NCBI GenBank assembly: GCA_947311845.1
Contig: CAMZMU010000115.1
Coordinates: 30,527,401 to 30,591,400, forward strand
Origin: Poa pratensis
Lineage: Eukaryota; Streptophyta; Magnoliopsida; Poales; Poaceae
Direction of reading: 5' to 3'
Length of the DNA: 64,000 nt
The notes beneath the pieces are model-generated. The model was not told the DNA's origin. It did no database searches and saw only the letters and a program-made list of their open reading frames with translations. The position numbers and the translations under genes are program-made. Below, in pieces: positions 13,049-23,882 of the stretch. Every line of letters begins with the position of its first letter. Positions within the stretch are counted from its first letter, which is position 1.

Positions 13049-13199
13049 ATGGAGCGCTGTCGCGCTCCCATAGATTTCAAAAGCAAAATATTTCGATTGA
13101 CAAAAGCAGCATAGAAATGATTTGAGATTGTCCTCTATTGCAAGACAATAAACCACAATCTCGGGGGCTACTCCCATGGGAGCGCTGTCGCGCTCCCAT
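13049..13199 (+). other. Two copies of a 3' hairpin after a PPT-like motif (element 1)
   Basis: The second copy (13176-13199) is a perfect 10-bp stem ATGGGAGCGC/GCGCTCCCAT with loop TGTC. The first copy (13049-13071) lacks one G. Each is preceded by ctcgggg(g)ctactccc. A related hairpin in element 2 lies at 34978-35003. Confidence 0.75.
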
Positions 13200-13521
13200 A
13201 GATTTCCAAAAAAGGTAAGAAATTCACTCGACAACAGACTCGACTAAATGCACGAAGTGCTTCACAAATCAGAGAATCATACTTCATAAATTCCCGGACT
13301 ATGCCAATCGCAGATGTCTCGGATGCTGCATACGCAAATGCAAAGGTAAGACCCGCCGATCAATCGAGCTGGGCTGAGGGACGCTCCAACAGTGTTTTCC
13401 CTTAAATTTTCCCGTGTCAACAGACATGATGAAAATCCTGACGGACGCGTTAGGTATCAAAAGTTAAACTGCAGAACGAGTCAGTAAGACCTAAAACGGC
13501 CTGAGTCGAGTCTGTCCAGTA

Positions 13522-14049
13522 TGTTCCAGGTTCGAGTCCGGGGACTCGAGTCTGATTGAAGGCTAGTATGGTTTTGCCCGAATGTGCAGTTAACTGAGCT
13601 CGATTTTCGAGTGAATCAGGCCTACTATGTCAATATCCCTAGGCAAAAATGTCAAAAGTGTTCCAGTTCGAGTCCGGGGACTCGAGTCTGATTGAAGGCT
13701 AGTATGGTTTTGCCCGAATGTGCAGTTAACTGAGCTCGATTTTCGAGTGAATCAGGCCTACTATGTCAATATCCCTAGGCAAAAATGTCAAAAGTGTTCC
13801 AGGTTCGAGTCCGGGGACTCGAGTCTGATTGAAGGCTAGTATGGTTTTGCCCGAATGTGCAGTTAACTGAGCTCGATTTTCGAGTGAATCAGGCCTACTA
13901 AGTCATAATCCCTAGGCAAAAGGTTTCGACTGTGTTCCAGGTTCGAGTCCGGGGACTCGAGTCTGACTGAAGACTAGTAAGGTTTTGCCCGAATGAGCAG
14001 TTAACTGAGCTCGATTTTGAGTGAATCAGGCCTACTATGTCAATATCCC
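13522..14049 (+). repeat. 137-bp tandem array, four copies (element 1)
   Basis: Copies start at 13522, 13659, 13795 and 13933 (spacing 136-138 bp) and are nearly identical. Each holds TTCGAGTCCGGGGACTCGAG, an inverted repeat, and a second small hairpin ctcgattttcgag. Element 2 has a single diverged copy at about 35308-35430, so the amplification is specific to element 1. Confidence 0.93.
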
Positions 14050-14180
14050 TTGACTTGCATATACATACAGTTGAACAAATTGAGACTAGAAGAACTACAT
14101 CGGATCAGGAGTACAAAAGCGAAGACTGCGACGTGCACGATGAAGTGAGCACATGCTCGATTCTTCGAGTCAAGCAAGTA

Positions 14181-14192
14181 CTCGGGGGCTAA
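14181..14192 (+). other. Polypurine tract of element 1
   Basis: CTCGGGGGCTAA lies directly before the 3' LTR, the position of the plus-strand primer. The same core precedes the 3' LTR of element 2 (35581-35592). Confidence 0.85.
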
Positions 14193-14665
14193 TGACGAGG
14201 TTATACTCTGCGGGTACCCCAGTGTAAGGGTACCTGGTGCACGTGATGACTAAAGAAGTCCAAGTTTAATCGAAGCCCACGAAGGAAGGCCCAAGACGAA
14301 GAGTGCTTTCCAAGTTAGATTAAGCTATAGTCGGTTAAGGCTTTCCATACATGTAACCTTGGTCGGTTATGTATCCCGAGACCCAGCCTCCTATATAAAG
14401 GTTGGGAGGGTGATCGATCGAGGACAAGCAATCCATAGCCACCAAAACCCTAGCGAGATCAACAACTCGCCGGGACCCTTGTAACCCTCATATTCCCGCA
14501 ATCAATACAGACAAGCCGGACGTAGGGGTTTTCCTCACTCGAGGGCCCTGAACCTGGGTAAACTCCCGCTTGTCAGCCGTCGATTCTACTAACACTACGC
14601 GTTCTCTACCACACAATCAACCCTAGGTACCTAACCATAGGACTTGCCGAGGATACCCCTCGTCA
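14193..14665 (+). repeat. 3' LTR of element 1
   Basis: 473 bp, matching 3917-4390 except for ten substitutions and one missing base. One change turns the ATG used by gag in the 5' LTR into ATA. It is followed by the target duplication CATGG (14666-14670). Confidence 0.95.
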
Positions 14666-14670
14666 CATGG

Positions 14671-15930
14671 CATAGCCATGCTTGTAGGTCTATACCCCGA
14701 CTTGCCACAGGTCTATCTCGGCCCGGTATTGTTACGTTCATATCATAAGTAATCAATTCTAAGTGTTTTGATGTGATTCAAAATTTTGTCAATGTTTTTT
14801 GTTGATTGTTTTTGTTTCGTTATTCAGATACGATGTAAGTTCTTCACTTCAATAATAAGGTTAGGTCTAAGTAAATATTCTCACTCGTATTGAACTCTTG
14901 ATAGATCAATGTACGCAAACCATATGTACTATGAGCAAGACCAGAATCACTCCTATGGTATTTCTATGTACATTTCTTCTTCTTCTCTTAAGGTTCATAC
15001 ACTATATTGAGATTTTTTCTTCATGTGTGAGAGATGATTATACCAAATGAGAAACTCGATAATCATAAATCTTAATATGTGCTCATCTGATATTTCTTTA
15101 TTTTGTGTACACCTATACAACTGTGAATGCAGAGACGTCTAAGGGCACCAACTTATACATGTCAATATCTCGCATGAATTTAGCGAAGACGAATTATCTT
15201 TTTACTTAACTAACCATTGTAAAAAAAAGTGCTATGAAGTGTATGCTAACATCCCAGATGTTGATGTTGCAATAGTATCTTCGACAATAAGGTTTTTAAC
15301 ATGATCATAGTCACGTTGTGCATTCACATTCATGTTGTCAAATAGTATCTTCAAGGTCATTCTAATTTTTGAATGGATACATGCTCTGCATGGATTCTAT
15401 GATATAGACTTATAGTTCGTTTCCTGCCATGCAACTAAATATTACCACATTCACATTCTTCTCGTGAGCTTGCATGCATCCATTGTCTCTCTTTGTCGTC
15501 GCCCTTTTCTCGATGTGTCACCATTCCACTTTTCTCCACCATCATCTCTTGATTGCCATGATGCTCCACCTCCCTTGTATCCAATCAGCTGCGTCGTCAG
15601 AGATGTGGACGACAACGCTCTGATGATGCGTCTATCTAAGCTTGTTAGGGAGGCCTGGCATTCGGTTAACACTCGAGAAGCCATTGGGGACGCACCGAGA
15701 TATCCCTTCCCCCTGTCTCCATCCTCCTCTGCCCTCTTATTTCTTCCTTTTATTCCTTCCCTCTTCCTCTTTGCACAATAATCAAATCGGGAGATCCGAT
15801 GTTCAGTTATTAGTTGTATGTGTCTTCATTCGAGTACTTGAGTACATGATCAAGCAAATCAAGGTTTTGTATCACTTGTATGACTCAAAGATAGATAGAG
15901 ATGTAAGAATTTGTCAAACGAACCAACGCT
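14671..15930. other. AT-rich intergenic DNA
   Basis: No gene is recognised. Open frames at 15464-15956 are short, Ser/Pro-rich and unlike any family I know. No terminal repeats are seen. Confidence 0.6.
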
Positions 15931-15939
15931 CTTTCATAG

Positions 15940-16408
15940 GGACTGGGATTCAGTGACTGGCCTCTGGCCAGTCACATTGTAACTTTCCCCCACTTATCCA
16001 CCCTTCATTCTCCATCCGACGGCCAAGATTGATCCAAAAAATGATCTCGAAATTCAAATATTTCAGAAAAATTGAAAAAATTCTAGTATGTTGTACATGG
16101 TCCGTTATGTATTCTGTGAGATTTTCGTGTCATTTGGATGATTGGTTTATTTTTAAATAGCTTTTCATATTTTAATCTTAAAACGCAAATAAATCATAAA
16201 CGGACAATCCAAATGACACGAAAATCTCACAGATTACATAACCGGACCATGTAAAACATACTAGAATTTTTTCAATTTTTTCTGAAATATTTGAATTTTG
16301 AGATCAATTTTTTGCTCAATCTTGACCGTCGGATGGAGAACGAAGGGTGGATAAGTGGGGGAGAGTTACAACGTGATTGGCCTCTGCCCAGTCACTGAAT
16401 CCTAGTCC
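15940..16408. mobile_element. Mutator-type fold-back MITE
   Basis: 469 bp with long terminal inverted repeats of roughly 200 bp each. The ends are GGACTGGGATTCAGTGACTG and its near-complement at the right. A 9-bp target duplication CTTTCATAG is at 15931-15939 and 16409-16417, as expected for Mutator elements. There is no coding capacity. The transcript could fold into a long hairpin. Confidence 0.88.
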
Positions 16409-16521
16409 CTTTCATAGACGTCAGGAGTCCACTGATGAAAGGGGCTAGGTTAATCTTGAACCAAAGTCCTATAATGACAGATAAAATCGCAACTAAAATT
16501 GCTGGGAGTTATACATTTGTG

Positions 16522-17708
16522 TTTTTTTTTGAATTTTCCATATATAAAAATAAAAAACAACCACCAGCAAGCCGCCTCATTAAAAACCTTCCAATCCACT
16601 TAGGTACCCTGGTAAGGAAAAAAGTGCGTGTGAAACTTGGTGGCCTCAGAGTTCGGAAAGAGTTACATCGTGAATTACAACAGGTAAAATAAAAGAAGGT
16701 GGATCACCATCCCAGCTAAATGTATCTCTCCTATCATATGCATGGCGTGCTAGCAGATGCGCCACCTTGTTGCAGTCTCTTGGGAAGTGTACGAAACTTA
16801 TATCACCAATAGCTTTTGCTCGCACAAAGCAATTCACCAGGATGGCCGTGTGGGGATTCCACACTTCAATTTCCGAGTTGCATGCCTGAATTTCCGAGTT
16901 GCATGCCTGAGTATAACCGATGTAGCACCAATATGTTCCAGGAATTCCAAGCCCTTCAAAAGCGCCGTCGACTCCGCCATTGCTGCATCCAGCAGGTGAT
17001 CTAGAGGGCAAGCATAGCCAGCTAGTGCTTCTCCGTTGTGATTTCTTAGAACCACTCCGGCCGCACCAGAACCATCAGTGAAGAAAGCTGCATCTATATT
17101 CAGTTTGTAGCATCCCATTCTAGGTTTTTCCCAAAATACTTCTTTGATCTTTGTTTTTGCTGATGCCGCTGGGACATAGTTCGTAGTTAGAGCTTGGATT
17201 GCAAACGCCGTGTTAGAGGGTGCAGCAACAGATTCACCTTTAACGAACTCACGGCGTTGCCACCAAATGTACCAGCATGCCACCATAATTAATTCATTCA
17301 CATTTGACATACCCAGCACCGGAGGTGCTCTTGTTGGCATGCGGATGAGCTCCTCCAGAACACAAGAACCCGACCGGTCGCAACTCAGAGCTTCGTCAAT
17401 CAAGTTTACCAAACCAAGATATTTCCATACTTCCCGGGCTCGTAGGCAACTGAACAAGAGATGACGGATATCCTCCGCCCCAGATTGACATACTGGGCAT
17501 TGTGCCTGAACCTTGATGTGTCTATCAGCTAGAACTGACCTTCCCGGTACCACGCCATGTAACGCCCTCCAAGCAAATATTTTTACTTTTGCTGGAATGC
17601 TCAGCTTCCACAGCTTCTCCCAGACCGGATTGAGGTTTGCTGATCCCTGTCCATCAGCTCGGCGAGCTTTGTTCCCAAACTGATGCTCCCATTCACATTA
17701 GTGTTTTA
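16522..17708 (-). pseudogene. 5'-truncated L1-type LINE: zinc-binding and RNase H part
   Basis: Reading from 17553 downward, the frame gives a reverse-transcriptase-associated zinc motif (CPVCQSGAEDIRHLLFSC) and then an RVT_3-type RNase H region (LNIDAAF, AESTALLKGLEFL). A 21-bp tandem duplication near 16870-16910 shifts the frame. The RNase H end continues in the other frame to a stop at 16646. A T-run at 16522-16530 is the poly(A) tail in reverse. Its 5' end is lost at 17708, where the end of a Helitron begins. RVT_3-type RNase H at the end of ORF2 is known in plant L1 elements. Confidence 0.85.
16564..16641 (-). other. Conserved structured 3' retroelement motif (copy in LINE fragment)
   Basis: On the - strand this copy begins CCACCAAGTTTCACAC, right at the RNase H stop, contains CCTTACCAGGGTACC and GGAAGGTTTTTAATGAGGCG, and ends CTTGCTGGTGG. 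It closely matches 8128-8209 and 30133-30214 in the LTR elements. Confidence 0.7.
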
Positions 17709-17760
17709 CTAGTAAAATGCCCGTGCGTTGCTACGGGAGAGTGATTATTTACCGTTTGTA
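17709..17760 (-). mobile_element. 3' end of a Helitron (- strand), partner end not found
   Basis: On the - strand the sequence ends with a CCCGT...ACGGG hairpin, then cattttaCTAG|T, the same terminus as the element at 1704-3234. The 5' TC end should lie at higher coordinates but I could not place it, so the right limit is open. Confidence 0.6.
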
Positions 17761-18285
17761 CGTCATCTCGTACAATTTTTTTTGACAATCTTCAAATCAA
17801 TATGCCGCACGGAAGCACGAAGTATTAACGTATATTTTGACTAATATATAGCTATATAGTAAAATGTGTTATAAATAGTAAAAGATTGCATGTCATAAAA
17901 CAACATATATTGAGAAAAAATACAACGGTAACCCTAACTAAACTTAATAAGATTGTATAATGGTAGAATGAGAATGTAATGGAACATTTAAATAAGCAAA
18001 CAAACAACTATACAACATGACCTAACTAATAAACACAACCATAACCCTATCATGGCACTGAGCAAATGAACAATAAATGTTATGTACATACATTTTTTTT
18101 ACCCTTTTCTAATAAATAATAATCCATATATGCTCTATGTATTCCAGGAAAATATTATTGTCAATTCATAGGACAAATTGATATAAGCATCCAAACATAG
18201 CATCGTCAATGTCCAGGATAAAAAAGAAATAGCAGGAAGCAAAATAAAATAAAAGAAATAGCACCACGTAATAATCCAACTTAAA

Positions 18286-18312
18286 CCCCCCCCCCCCCCC
18301 CCCCCCCCCCCC
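18286..18312. repeat. Homopolymer of 27 cytosines
   Basis: An uninterrupted C-run between AT-rich flanks. The length may be an assembly estimate. Confidence 0.9.
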
Positions 18313-19169
18313 AAAAAAAGGAAATATCCCCTCTCTCACGGTCTCACTCTCACCCCATCCTCTTCCACCTCTCACTCTCTCACCTGCACGCACACAGCTT
18401 CCCTCTCTCGATCCATGGCCTAGCTCCTGACATACATTTTCTAGTGGTTCAACACGAATCATGTCAAATATGTAATTTTAAGATTCGGGTGCACATCACT
18501 CATTGTAATCAAGTTTTTGAGCAAAAGCAGAATATTATTTCGTAACATGCTTTTTGTGCACAAGAATTCAAAAATTATATAGTTGACAAAATTATTGTGG
18601 AACCTAAGAGTAATTATACCCATTGCGGCACACGGGTAATTACCTAGTTTGACAGGAAAAAAAAGAGTAATCTCATTTGCATTTGTCACCAAGAATAACG
18701 CAACTTAGATCAGAATCGAACAACACATATTATAGTTTCTAAGTCGTACTATGCTGGATACAGCTTTGTCTTCCCGTAAGAGTTGTAATAGGTTCAACTG
18801 GACTGAACATTGTAATTTATGCTACCAGAGAAGATGCTTCGTAAAGCAGTAGCACTCGCAAATACTAAATAATACGATCATAGATATGTGGAACTGTCTG
18901 ATCAGCCAGCAAGCTAAAACAAGACTTGCCAAGCGCTTTGCAGCAGCCCAAGTGGGGTTCAGATCATTTCTTCAAAAAAATTCTCAACACCTTTTCGGCA
19001 AGACTGCATGATGTTCCATCTTTGGTAAGGCTAGTCATGCTGCCTGGATGATATCAAGATTCAAGAATGTCTTTCTCTTGCTCCCAAACTCTGCAAATAG
19101 CCAAATGAAAAATGGTGGGGTCTTTCTATCTAATCAAGTCTGTAAAGATGAATCATCGAAACATAGAGA
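18313..19169. other. Intergenic DNA with one possible Helitron terminus
   Basis: At 18619-18648 the sequence cccattgcggcacacggg followed by taattacCTAG|T looks like a decayed plus-strand Helitron 3' end, without a matching 5' end. Nothing else is recognised. Confidence 0.4.
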
Positions 19170-19177
19170 TATATAAG

Positions 19178-19332
19178 CATGGTTTACAAAGCGTCCGCTT
19201 CAGGACGCCTAGGCGACGCTTAGGCGTCAAAGCGCCCCCCCTCCGCTTTGGAAAAATGACCGCTTTGGGCGCTTTAAGCGCCAAAGCGCCCCCCCCATCG
19301 CTTTGAGGACGCTTCACGCTTTGTAAACCATG
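19178..19332. mobile_element. hAT-type MITE
   Basis: 155 bp with terminal inverted repeats CATGGTTTACAAAGCGT and an 8-bp target duplication TATATAAG at 19170-19177 and 19333-19340. The interior is made of GGCGCTTT-like repeats. It has the same type of ends as the element at 50603-50772. Confidence 0.85.
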
Positions 19333-19646
19333 TATATAAGCACTCGTTGTAACCAACAACAAAAGACCCAAATATTGTCGATCATCAAGAAGATTGTGAT
19401 ACTTCAGGAACCAAAACAACAGAAGGGGACAACCATGTCTATTGCTCAACTGTTACAATTTCCTAGATCTAACGACAGAACATAACCACAGAAAAGCAGA
19501 TATTGTCGTTGAACCGCAGAATTTTTGAAAAGCTACAAACTGAGGTAGCATGTATTCAAATGTTGAAAGCCAGACAAGCTGAACAACGGTCCATCAGAGG
19601 TCTCTAATTAACAGCTGTCACCGGTATTCTCTAATAGGTGCTACTA

Positions 19647-19769
19647 CTCCATCCGTTCCAAATTAATTGACTTCCATATATCTACATTTGGATGTACCTA
19701 GACATGTTACATGTGCATATACATCCAATTGTAGATATATGGAAGTCAATTAATTTAGAACGGAGGGAG
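19647..19769. mobile_element. Stowaway (Tc1/mariner) MITE
   Basis: 123 bp, TA-flanked, ends CTCCATCCGTTCC and GAACGGAGGGAG, with arms that pair over some 50 bases. The TA duplication is at 19645-19646 and 19770-19771. Confidence 0.9.
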
Positions 19770-20556
19770 TACCTCTATAGGGATGTAGTCTGAAGTGTGT
19801 GACAGCCAGCCAAGGGTGTCGTCCATGACTAATCGAGATCGACGGTTCATTCGTTGTGTCATCGCTCAGTCCATCCTGTTGCCATCTCTTTGGAAGAGGC
19901 TGACTCGAAGGGTGAAAGAAATTGGGCGAGCTGAAGCACAACATCTAATCTATGGCATCCCAAAAATAAAACAAAGTCAATTACCAAATTGGAGAAGGGG
20001 AAAGAGAAATTGGAGGGGCTCTCCACCGGTAGCAGAAGTTTCTTCTGTACAGCGGCGGCCATGGTGTACAGTCCCCACCGGTGAGGATTAGGACGAGCTT
20101 GTGCTATGACAAAGTCGTGACGTTCCACATACCCATTTGACTGCAATGGCGACCACGGCTTTCTCGAGTCCCAAACGCATTGCAAACTAAAAAATGAGAA
20201 CATTCAGATATAATAATAGGAGTATACCCACGTCAATTGTCTGCTTTCATGGTTCCCACGCACACGGGTTATGTGGCAAGGATACCTAATTACAGTAATG
20301 AAATTTAGCAAATAGAATAAGAAATTGCCATGATATGAAGGTAATTGGAAATAACTCTTTACGTGCAAACGAAACCAAACTGGTTTCAAACATAACTATG
20401 TGGTGCCAACAGTTGTTTTACCAATATGGAGTCAGCAGGTACGTTACTATGGGTGAAATTTATCAAGCATGCATCAATTCTTCCGTCCTACAGCAAAGGA
20501 GTATGAACTTGATATCTAAGAATGCATATGCATAAGGTATATTAGCTTCAGAGATA

Positions 20557-20680
20557 CTCCCCCTGTTCCTATATGTAAGACGTTTCCTACTCTTGAGACG
20601 TTTTGAGAGTTAAAATTTGAACTCCCAACGTTTTGAGAGTTCAAATTTGAACTCCCAAAAAGACTCATATTTAGGAAGCC
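20557..20680. mobile_element. Degenerate Stowaway-like MITE
   Basis: The left end is TA|CTCCCCCTGTTCC. The right end matches the expected inverted end only partly (catatttaggaagcc). A ~31-bp inner unit (gttttgagagtt...gaactcccaa) is tandemly doubled. Confidence 0.6.
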
Positions 20681-21852
20681 CTAAGGGTAGTTAGATGCAC
20701 TTTGCATTGCAATACAAATAAGTTCTACCTCCTAAATAGTGCATCATCTACACTTAAAATAGACCCGACTGGACTTTGTATTCCTATCAGCTACCCAGGG
20801 CATATTAACTTCTTCAAGAGTAAAAGCAATGCAACTTACACTGTCCTCTTAGTAGTAAGAACAATGAAAAAATAGGTTTGTTCTGATGAGCGTGTTAATA
20901 GCAGATTAAAACAACTCATATGGTACTGATCATCGAGAGTTATGCAAAGCATTAAAAATACGAAAACAAATCTGGAAAATTATGGACGAAAAAAAGAATC
21001 GGGAGTATATGTTATTTGTAGTTAATTTATTTTCATCCAAGGGAGGCCATCAAGCAAATGATATGACTACAAGATACCCATTGCACTGAATATATGAACA
21101 CTCTTCTGCAAACAGAAGTAATGTCCATCTTTCAGGAAGGCATGCGAAGCCAGTTCAGTGACAAAGGTTTATGAAGGCAATGAAATCACTAAATCAGCAC
21201 AGAAGTCGAATACGCTCCAATAGCATGCATAATCGCATATTAAATAAGCCATAACCCTTAGGGCTTATATATAGGCGAACTAGCCTCATCTGACGTCAAA
21301 AGGACAACATCGCTGAGCATGCTCAAGTGCTCTCTGTTCATCCAGGTTCCATGTAACTGTAAGAGAGATCTTCAAATCCACCATTCCAGGTTCATACCAT
21401 TGTTGTTCTTTATGAAAAAAATACCATTGTTGCTCCTGAAATTGAAAGTGAATTAACAAATTCAGACCACGTTCTAATTCTGCAAAAAATGTGTATGTCT
21501 CTACGAACATATTTGTATCCTGGCAGCCAGGCACCAAGCAATATCTTAAGCGATGAGGAAATATGACACAACAGGTAGTGCATTGTAGTACAGCTCGGAT
21601 GACCTCTGTTCTAGAACTGAATCACGAAGTACTTGCTAATTATCGCCTGTGCGGGACCTGTGACATAGACAAATGAAGAAAACCACAGTACAAAATCGAA
21701 ATTTCTTGCTGCCGGACCTTTAACTTGAAGTAGCACTTACCCCGACATTTCTATGCGTGCTACCGTTTGATCTAGGGCACATATTGAACTATTTCTAGCG
21801 GAATTCAGATATTGGGTGAACGAACGGGGAGCAGAGAAGGATAGGCGCTTAC
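20681..21852. other. Intergenic DNA, no gene recognised
   Basis: A minus-strand open frame at 21537-21286 (83 aa) contains a repeated EQQWY unit but resembles nothing I know. I looked here for further exons of the cyclin-T-like fragment and found none. Confidence 0.55.
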
Positions 21853-22010
21853 AGCTTGATCCTGATGTTGCGGATGAAGAAGCAGTAGGTGGCCCGGAGC
21901 TGGGCCTCCTTGACGGCGCCCACACCGTCCTGCTTCGACAAAGACCCGCGCTCGATCTCCTCCTTGCTAAGGTATCACGACCACTCCTGCTCGGCCGCCG
22001 CCGCCGCCAT
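21853..22010 (-). pseudogene. Cyclin-T-like first exon, interrupted by a stop
   Basis: From the ATG at 22010 the frame reads MAAAAAEQEWS, then TGA (21975-21977), then YLSKEEIERGSLSKQDGVG and on to RATYCFFIRN, ending at a good splice donor (AGCT|GTAAGC, 21853/21852). The second part resembles the start of plant cyclin-T proteins (EEIER...RDG...YC.F), partners of CDK9-type kinases in transcription elongation. The TGA most simply comes from CGA (Arg) by a C-to-T change. No later exon is visible in the 5 kb downstream. It is probably a broken, partial copy. Confidence 0.6.
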
Positions 22011-22868
22011 AGGCCGCCATGCCGGCCGACCACGTAACTCGCCATAGACTGGTAGGAGGGGGTAGGAGACTGGTGGTGGACTCGGGGAGGAAGGGTGGTG
22101 ACTTGGGAACTGCGAGGGCACGACTCGCGATGGCCTCGATCTGACATACTGGACTCGTGCGACGGCAGCGCCGACGGCGCCTCCTCCGCGTACTCCGGTT
22201 GGGGTACAGGGGAGTAGAGGCGATAAGGTGGAGAGCATGGACGGGGAACGCTGCCCCACGACAGCGGTCGCCGCCGTCGCACACAGAGAGAAGGAGGGGA
22301 TAAGGAGGGTGGGTACATTAGGGTTGGACTGTGGTAGCGGCGGACCGAGGCGGAGATGCGGCGAGGGCCGGTGACGGAGATGCGGCGAGGTCGTCCGTGA
22401 GGCCGCGGCGTTGGGGTCGGCCGTGCGGGTCGCGGCGGCCCGAGGCGGAGATGCGCGGGTCGGCCGTGCGGGTCGCGGCGGCCCGAGGTTGGAGATGCGG
22501 CGGCCGAAATTGATTTAAAAAAAAAGGAAAATGTGGGGAGAAAACTGGAGGCTGGACGAAGGGAAACTCTTCGCTTTTTAGATAGGAGAGAGGAGAGATT
22601 TGTTGGAGTGTAGGAGCATCTTTGGACCCATGAACAGATTCTTCTGTATGCATAAATAGCGAGTGGGCCCAACCTCACGAATTTGATTTGCTCACGTTAA
22701 GCGTACATTCCGGGTCAAAGCTGAAACGGTAGAGCGCCGCCCGCTCAAATCTCCTATTCCTCCTCCGATCCCATCACCTCTCCCTTCCCTTTCCTTCGGA
22801 TCGAACCATACGTCACGAACGTCGACGACGCTAGCCTCCTCCTCCTGTCTGCACCGCCGCTGACGACG
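22011..22868. other. GC-rich region upstream of the hyccin gene
   Basis: Contains overlapping, low-complexity open frames on both strands (for example 22678-21737 minus, Arg/Pro/Ser-rich), typical of GC-rich DNA rather than genes. A ~55-bp GC-rich unit (cgtgcgggtcgcggcggcccga) is tandemly doubled at about 22420-22490. Confidence 0.5.
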
Positions 22869-23882
22869 ATGTCATCCGACGCGCCGCAGCCGATCCAGAG
22901 CGCCAAGGCCGCCGTCGACTCCCTCGCCGCCATCCTCCGCGGCGCGCTTCCAGACTCCCTCACCTCGACCGATGACCCCGCGTCCGCGCTCCTCCACGAC
23001 GACGACGTCGCCCGCGCCGTCGCGGGGCGCCTCCGCGGCGCGGCCTCGGGCGCAGGGCACGACGCGCTCTGCGGCTGGCTCTACGGCGCCTTCCAGTCCG
23101 GCGTTCCGGCGCTCCAGCTCGCGGTGCTGCGCTTCGTGCCGACCCTCGCGGGCGTGTACATGTCCCGCGCCGTGTCCCGGAAGCCGTTCGCCGGGTTCGA
23201 GGCCGTCATCCTCACGCTGTACGCGCACGCCGTGGCGCAGCGGGGCGCCGGGGAGGCCGAGACCGTCGCGCTGCCCAACATGGCCAACCCCAGCGTGTAC
23301 CACGAGGCGGCGGCGGCCAAGCCGGCCAAGGCCGCCGATCCCGACAAGGACGTCGTCGCCGAGCTCTCTCCCGCGCTGGAACCGCACGGCACCATGCGCG
23401 CCACGCGCCGCGCCCGCATCGTCGGCGCCGTTCTGGAGCTCTACAACGGCAAGCTCGCGCTCATGCCGCTCTCGTCCAAGATGGACTTCTGCGAGTTCTG
23501 CGTCGCATGGTCTGGGAAGCACGGGAACGACAAGCCCCGTGTCGCGTCCTCTCAATCCCCAGAAGGAGGCGAGGAGAAGTGGCGGAGGGTGCCGCTGCCG
23601 TGGGAGCTGTTCCAGCCGGCGCTGCGGATCGTCGGGCACTGCCTGCTGGGCCCCGCCAACTCCGACGAGCTGAGGACGCAGGCCGCCCGGGCTGCGCAGT
23701 GCCTGTACCTGAGGGCCATGGAGACCATGGACTCGCGCGCGGTGCTGGCCTGCAGGAGCCTCATCAGGCTGTCGCAGATGGTGGAGGAGCCCATCCCAGA
23801 GCCGTCCTTCTCCGGCTCCGTCGAGGCCAACATGGCAGAGCTGGAGGCCATGAGGGCTAACATCCTTAGCGCGAAGAACTAA
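22869..23882 (+). CDS. HYC: Hyccin (FAM126) family protein
   Basis: A single-exon gene of 337 codons with very high GC at third positions. The N-terminal half is a predicted helical domain with motifs typical of plant hyccin proteins: ALCGWLYGAFQSGVPALQL (about residues 67-85), FVPTLAGVYM and GFEAVILTLYAHAVAQR. A middle part has Ala/Lys-rich linkers and RARIVGAVLELYNGKLALMP (about 179-200). A C-terminal helical part includes LRTQAARAAQCLYLRAM. In animals FAM126 is a subunit of the PI4KIII-alpha complex at the plasma membrane. In plants HYC proteins join PI4K-alpha1 with NPG and EFOP proteins. The start is the first ATG after a pyrimidine-rich leader. No transmembrane segment is seen. The family assignment is from memory of these motifs. 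Confidence 0.85.
   Translation: MSSDAPQPIQSAKAAVDSLAAILRGALPDSLTSTDDPASALLHDDDVARAVAGRLRGAASGAGHDALCGWLYGAFQSGVPALQLAVLRFVPTLAGVYMSRAVSRKPFAGFEAVILTLYAHAVAQRGAGEAETVALPNMANPSVYHEAAAAKPAKAADPDKDVVAELSPALEPHGTMRATRRARIVGAVLELYNGKLALMPLSSKMDFCEFCVAWSGKHGNDKPRVASSQSPEGGEEKWRRVPLPWELFQPALRIVGHCLLGPANSDELRTQAARAAQCLYLRAMETMDSRAVLACRSLIRLSQMVEEPIPEPSFSGSVEANMAELEAMRANILSAKN

Larger units (their letters stand above)
3917..14665 (+). mobile_element. Ty3/gypsy-type LTR retrotransposon, internally deleted (element 1)
   Basis: Complete at both ends: LTRs 3917-4390 and 14193-14665, both bounded by TGACGAGG...CCTCGTCA, and a 5-bp target duplication CATGG at 3912-3916 and 14666-14670. Inside are a primer-binding region, a gag-protease part, a jump straight to the last codons of integrase (about 8055), a 44-bp tandem array, an antisense multi-exon gene, 3' hairpins, a 137-bp tandem array and a polypurine tract. 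Reverse transcriptase, RNase H and nearly all integrase are gone, so it would need a helper. The LTRs differ at 10 positions plus one indel (about 2.1%), which suggests an insertion below about one million years under usual grass rates (inference). It is related to the element at 27974-36086. Confidence 0.95.

Noticed and set aside
13522..14049. Possible tRNA genes or SINEs because of repeated B-box words
   Set aside because: No A box at the right distance and no tRNA cloverleaf; the words lie inside a tandem repeat with a simple palindrome.
13522..14049. CRISPR-like array
   Set aside because: Units are contiguous 137-bp tandem repeats without unique spacers, in a plant retroelement.
15464..15956. 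Overlapping open frames
   Set aside because: Ser/Pro/Leu-rich, no start context or family resemblance, in repeat-rich intergenic DNA.
17709..18648. A single Helitron spanning the two CTAG termini
   Set aside because: Both termini are 3'-type ends pointing outward on opposite strands; one element cannot have two 3' ends, and no TC start was found.
21737..22678. Minus-strand open frame of 313 codons
   Set aside because: Arg/Pro/Ser-rich, overlaps other open frames in the same GC-rich DNA, and runs through the cyclin-T-like exon in a different frame.
22872..23639. Minus-strand and second plus-strand frames over the hyccin gene
   Set aside because: Shadows caused by very high GC at third codon positions; only the 22869 frame shows family motifs.
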